In this document: positions 41,136 through 42,570 of the stretch, in pieces
Position numbering within the stretch: position 1 is the first letter of the stretch
Layout: the number at the start of each line of letters is the position of its first letter
Assembly (NCBI RefSeq): GCF_003236395.1
Contig: NZ_POUD01000052.1
Coordinates: 1-42,570, forward strand
Source: Nonomuraea aridisoli
Lineage (GTDB): Bacteria > Actinomycetota > Actinomycetes > Streptosporangiales > Streptosporangiaceae
Direction of reading: 5' to 3'
DNA: 42,570 bases
Notes under the pieces: model-generated
Told to the model about the DNA's origin: nothing
Databases searched by the model: none
Seen by the model: the letters and a program-made list of their open reading frames with translations, nothing else
Position numbers and translations under genes: made by a program

Positions 41136-41555
41136 ATGAGTGTCGGACTGATCATCACGATGCCCCTCCGCCATTGGGGGCTCATCGACGCATCCATGGA
41201 CAACGATGCCAGCGTCGAGACAGTGAACGGCAACCGCCAGCGGGCCGACCTCGCGCGCAGCATCCGCAGAGCCGGTTGGGATCAGATCGCCCACTGGACA
41301 CCCGGCGTTCCAGGCTCCGGTTCATGGCCGCCACCGGACGAGCTCGTGAAACCCAAACTCACGATCGCCCAATGGCTTCTCACCATCGACGTCCTCCAAC
41401 GCTGGGCCGCAGCCGACGATCGCACAGGGCATCACGAATCCGCCGTTCAACAACGCGAGCTTCGAAAGCTGATTCTCTCCCGGCTTCAAGCGCACGGCGT
41501 CCGACTCCCTGAAGGCTCCGCGGACAACCCTGGGCCATCACTCAAGGGATCTTGA
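41136..41555 (+). CDS. Hypothetical protein
   Basis: A 139-residue frame lying between the two DUF6461 copies. The first third (MSVGLIITMPLRHWGLIDAS) may be untranslated, since later in-frame starts exist and no clear ribosome site is seen. The C-terminal 75 residues look genuinely protein-like (KPKLTIAQWLLTIDVLQRWA, then RELRKLILSRLQAHGVRLP) and would form helices. Codon bias is weaker than in neighbouring genes, which suggests acquired DNA or a wrong frame choice. I do not recognise a family. Confidence 0.4.
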   Translation: MSVGLIITMPLRHWGLIDASMDNDASVETVNGNRQRADLARSIRRAGWDQIAHWTPGVPGSGSWPPPDELVKPKLTIAQWLLTIDVLQRWAAADDRTGHHESAVQQRELRKLILSRLQAHGVRLPEGSADNPGPSLKGS

Positions 41556-41652
41556 TCTTTGACACCCAACGAGAACCCAAAGGTGTCGGCCGTGCCCGGC
41601 TGGCCGGGTGTGCAGGCGGCATGCGAGAAGCTCGCCGCCGGGACGAGCCGAT

Positions 41653-41662
41653 GTGACGTCAC
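41653..41662. promoter_or_regulatory. 10-bp palindrome before the Lsr2-DUF6461 gene
   Basis: GTGACGTCAC (41653-41662) is a perfect palindrome 22 bases before the preferred ATG at 41685. It could be an operator; it would be internal to the gene if an earlier start were used. Confidence 0.35.
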
Positions 41663-41684
41663 GCTTGTCGGTAGTTTTCCGAGC

Positions 41685-42395
41685 ATGTCCGATGCTGACT
41701 TCACGCCCCTCCGGGTCACCCACCGGGCGCACGGGCGTGACACCTTCCTACGTATTCGCACCTGGGCGGAGGCGGAGGGTCACCCCGTCAGTGAGCGTGG
41801 CCGCATCGCGCCGGGCATCGTCGAGGCATTCTTCGCCGCCCATTCCGAGGTCTACGAGCAGGGAAGGACGTTCGAGATGGTCCACGCCACCGCGAGGACC
41901 CCTGGTGCGTCGCCGGAGGACTACGCATGGGAAAGGGGCAGCAGTCTCGGTGAGGTCTACACGATCGCCTTCGTTCGCGGGCTCGAGGAGCACGAGGTGC
42001 TCCGCCGGCTCGGTGCCGCGGACGAGGACATCCGGCTGATCACGGACGCGGACCACTCCCTGCCGGAAGGGCCGGAGGTCATCACCGTGAGGAGGATCGG
42101 GGACTGGACTGTCGCGATCGAGGACGGCGGCCGGCGCGCGCAGGGGGAGGCTCTGTCCGACCTGTCGCGCGGCGGCGGTGAGGTGGTGGCAGTGCAGCGG
42201 CATGACTACGCCCAGCACCACGTCACCTACGCCGTAGACGGTCGGCTCATCACCGACCTCAACCCGGGGTTTCCCGTGGCCAGGCATGGCGCGGACCCCG
42301 ACCGGCTCAATCGTCATCTTCGTGAGCTGGGCATCGATCCCGCCGCCGACGACAGCATCGACAACCCCATCCCGGCGGCCTTGGCGCTTGATTAG
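41685..42395 (+). CDS. Lsr2-like DNA-binding domain fused to DUF6461
   Basis: From ATG 41685 the protein has 236 residues. Residues about 10-52 (DTFLRIRTWAEAEGHPVSER, then GRIAPGIVEAFFAAH) match the C-terminal DNA-binding domain of Lsr2, including the R-G-R motif that inserts into the minor groove of AT-rich DNA. Residues about 85-236 are DUF6461 (SLGEVYTIAFVRGLEEHEVL, WTVAIEDGG, VTYAVDGRLITDLNPG, PIPAALALD). An in-frame ATG at 41559 would add 42 residues with poor coding character. DUF6461 has no known function. The fusion suggests a nucleoid-associated or silencing protein carrying a sensor or partner domain (inference). Confidence 0.75.
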   Translation: MSDADFTPLRVTHRAHGRDTFLRIRTWAEAEGHPVSERGRIAPGIVEAFFAAHSEVYEQGRTFEMVHATARTPGASPEDYAWERGSSLGEVYTIAFVRGLEEHEVLRRLGAADEDIRLITDADHSLPEGPEVITVRRIGDWTVAIEDGGRRAQGEALSDLSRGGGEVVAVQRHDYAQHHVTYAVDGRLITDLNPGFPVARHGADPDRLNRHLRELGIDPAADDSIDNPIPAALALD

Positions 42396-42473
42396 ACGTT
42401 AATCAAAACAGGGGTGCCTCGGCCCGCCTCAAGTCGGCGCTGTCATGTCCGGCGGTGCCGGATGTCAGAGGCG

Positions 42474-42525
42474 TTTGAGCGACTGCTTAAAAACGCCTAT
42501 CGTGGGATTTAAGCAGTCGCTCAAA
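42474..42525 (+). promoter_or_regulatory. Promoter between perfect 18-bp inverted operator arms
   Basis: TTTGAGCGACTGCTTAAA (42474-42491) is repeated as its exact reverse complement at 42508-42525, with a 16-base spacer. TTGAGC (42475-42480) and TATCGT (42498-42503) are 17 bases apart and make a plausible promoter, so one arm covers the -35 and the other the transcription start. Each arm is itself near-palindromic (TTAAGC-AGTC-GCTCAA), so two repressor dimers could bind. GGAGG (42528-42532) follows. Confidence 0.75.
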
Positions 42526-42537
42526 ACGGAGGTGGTC

Positions 42538-42570
42538 GTGCCGGCGGCGGTTGTGGTCGGGGGCGGGATC
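42538..42570 (+). CDS. FAD-dependent oxidoreductase/monooxygenase, N-terminal fragment
   Basis: A GTG at 42538, five bases after GGAGG, opens VPAAVVVGGGI before the window ends. V-V-V-G-G-G-I is the first strand and the start of the glycine loop of a Rossmann FAD-binding fold (G-x-G-x-x-G). Only 11 codons are visible, so the class (aromatic monooxygenase or another flavoprotein) is a guess supported by the repressor-style promoter in front. Confidence 0.6.
   Translation, partial: MPAAVVVGGGI

Noticed and set aside
40891..41263. Minus-strand frames opposite the DUF6461 remnant and the hypothetical gene
   Set aside because: Their composition is atypical and the plus strand shows recognisable DUF6461 sequence.
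1..42570. CRISPR array, rRNA or tRNA genes, insertion-sequence ends, prophage
   Set aside because: I found no regularly spaced repeats, no rRNA or cloverleaf-like segment and no transposase or integrase motif; the tandem repeats seen are only two to three copies.

Overview
The window is high-GC DNA with strong third-position GC bias, frequent GTG starts, ATGA/GTGA stop-start overlaps, an Lsr2-type DNA-binding domain and a DUF6461 domain. Together these point to a filamentous actinomycete, most likely of the Streptosporangiales (Nonomuraea-like). That placement is an inference from gene content; no marker gene is present.

Layout, left to right. 1-4265: the end of an MFS exporter, a P-loop nucleotide-binding protein, a minus-strand group (GT87-type glycosyltransferase, DUF2064 transferase, methyltransferase), and a small EthD-type protein with a strong palindrome in the divergent gap. 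4398-10596: a tightly coupled minus-strand operon (class V aminotransferase, FAD/Fe-S 2-hydroxyacid dehydrogenase, MatC-type carrier) facing a divergent IclR regulator. It looks like a module for taking up a 2-hydroxy acid, oxidising it to a 2-oxo acid such as glyoxylate and transaminating the product. 10685-14217: a lipoprotein, an MHS-family transporter, a methyltransferase and a secreted beta-solenoid repeat protein. 14558-15316: a strongly structured RNA element followed by a broken TROVE (Ro60-like) gene.

15772-23934 is a potassium-uptake kdp locus. The transporter genes (a 27-residue membrane peptide, kdpF, kdpA, kdpB, kdpC) are intact. The sensor kinase kdpD has an in-frame amber codon at codon 106, and the response regulator kdpE has two single-base frameshifts and an internal deletion. 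24276-34905 is a plant-polysaccharide (probably glucuronoxylan) utilisation locus: a GH3 glycosidase, two CUT1 permeases, a lipoprotein solute-binding protein, a YesL-like membrane protein, a GH67 alpha-glucuronidase and a LacI repressor. GAAA-N-TTTC operators flank the main promoter. No transporter ATPase is encoded here.

34907-36998 is a translationally coupled TetR-ferredoxin-cytochrome P450 operon with a probably leaderless, self-repressed promoter. 37201-42395 is a patchwork: a LuxR remnant, DUF2255 and dienelactone-hydrolase-like genes facing an XRE/MmyB-type regulator, two more broken genes, a hypothetical gene and an Lsr2-DUF6461 fusion protein. The window closes with an exceptionally clean operator-promoter (18-bp perfect inverted arms) in front of the start of a flavoprotein gene. 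Six genes look broken (TROVE, kdpD, kdpE, LuxR-type, an unknown gene at 40154-40662, a DUF6461 copy). This is either real gene decay or, for the single-base events, partly assembly error.
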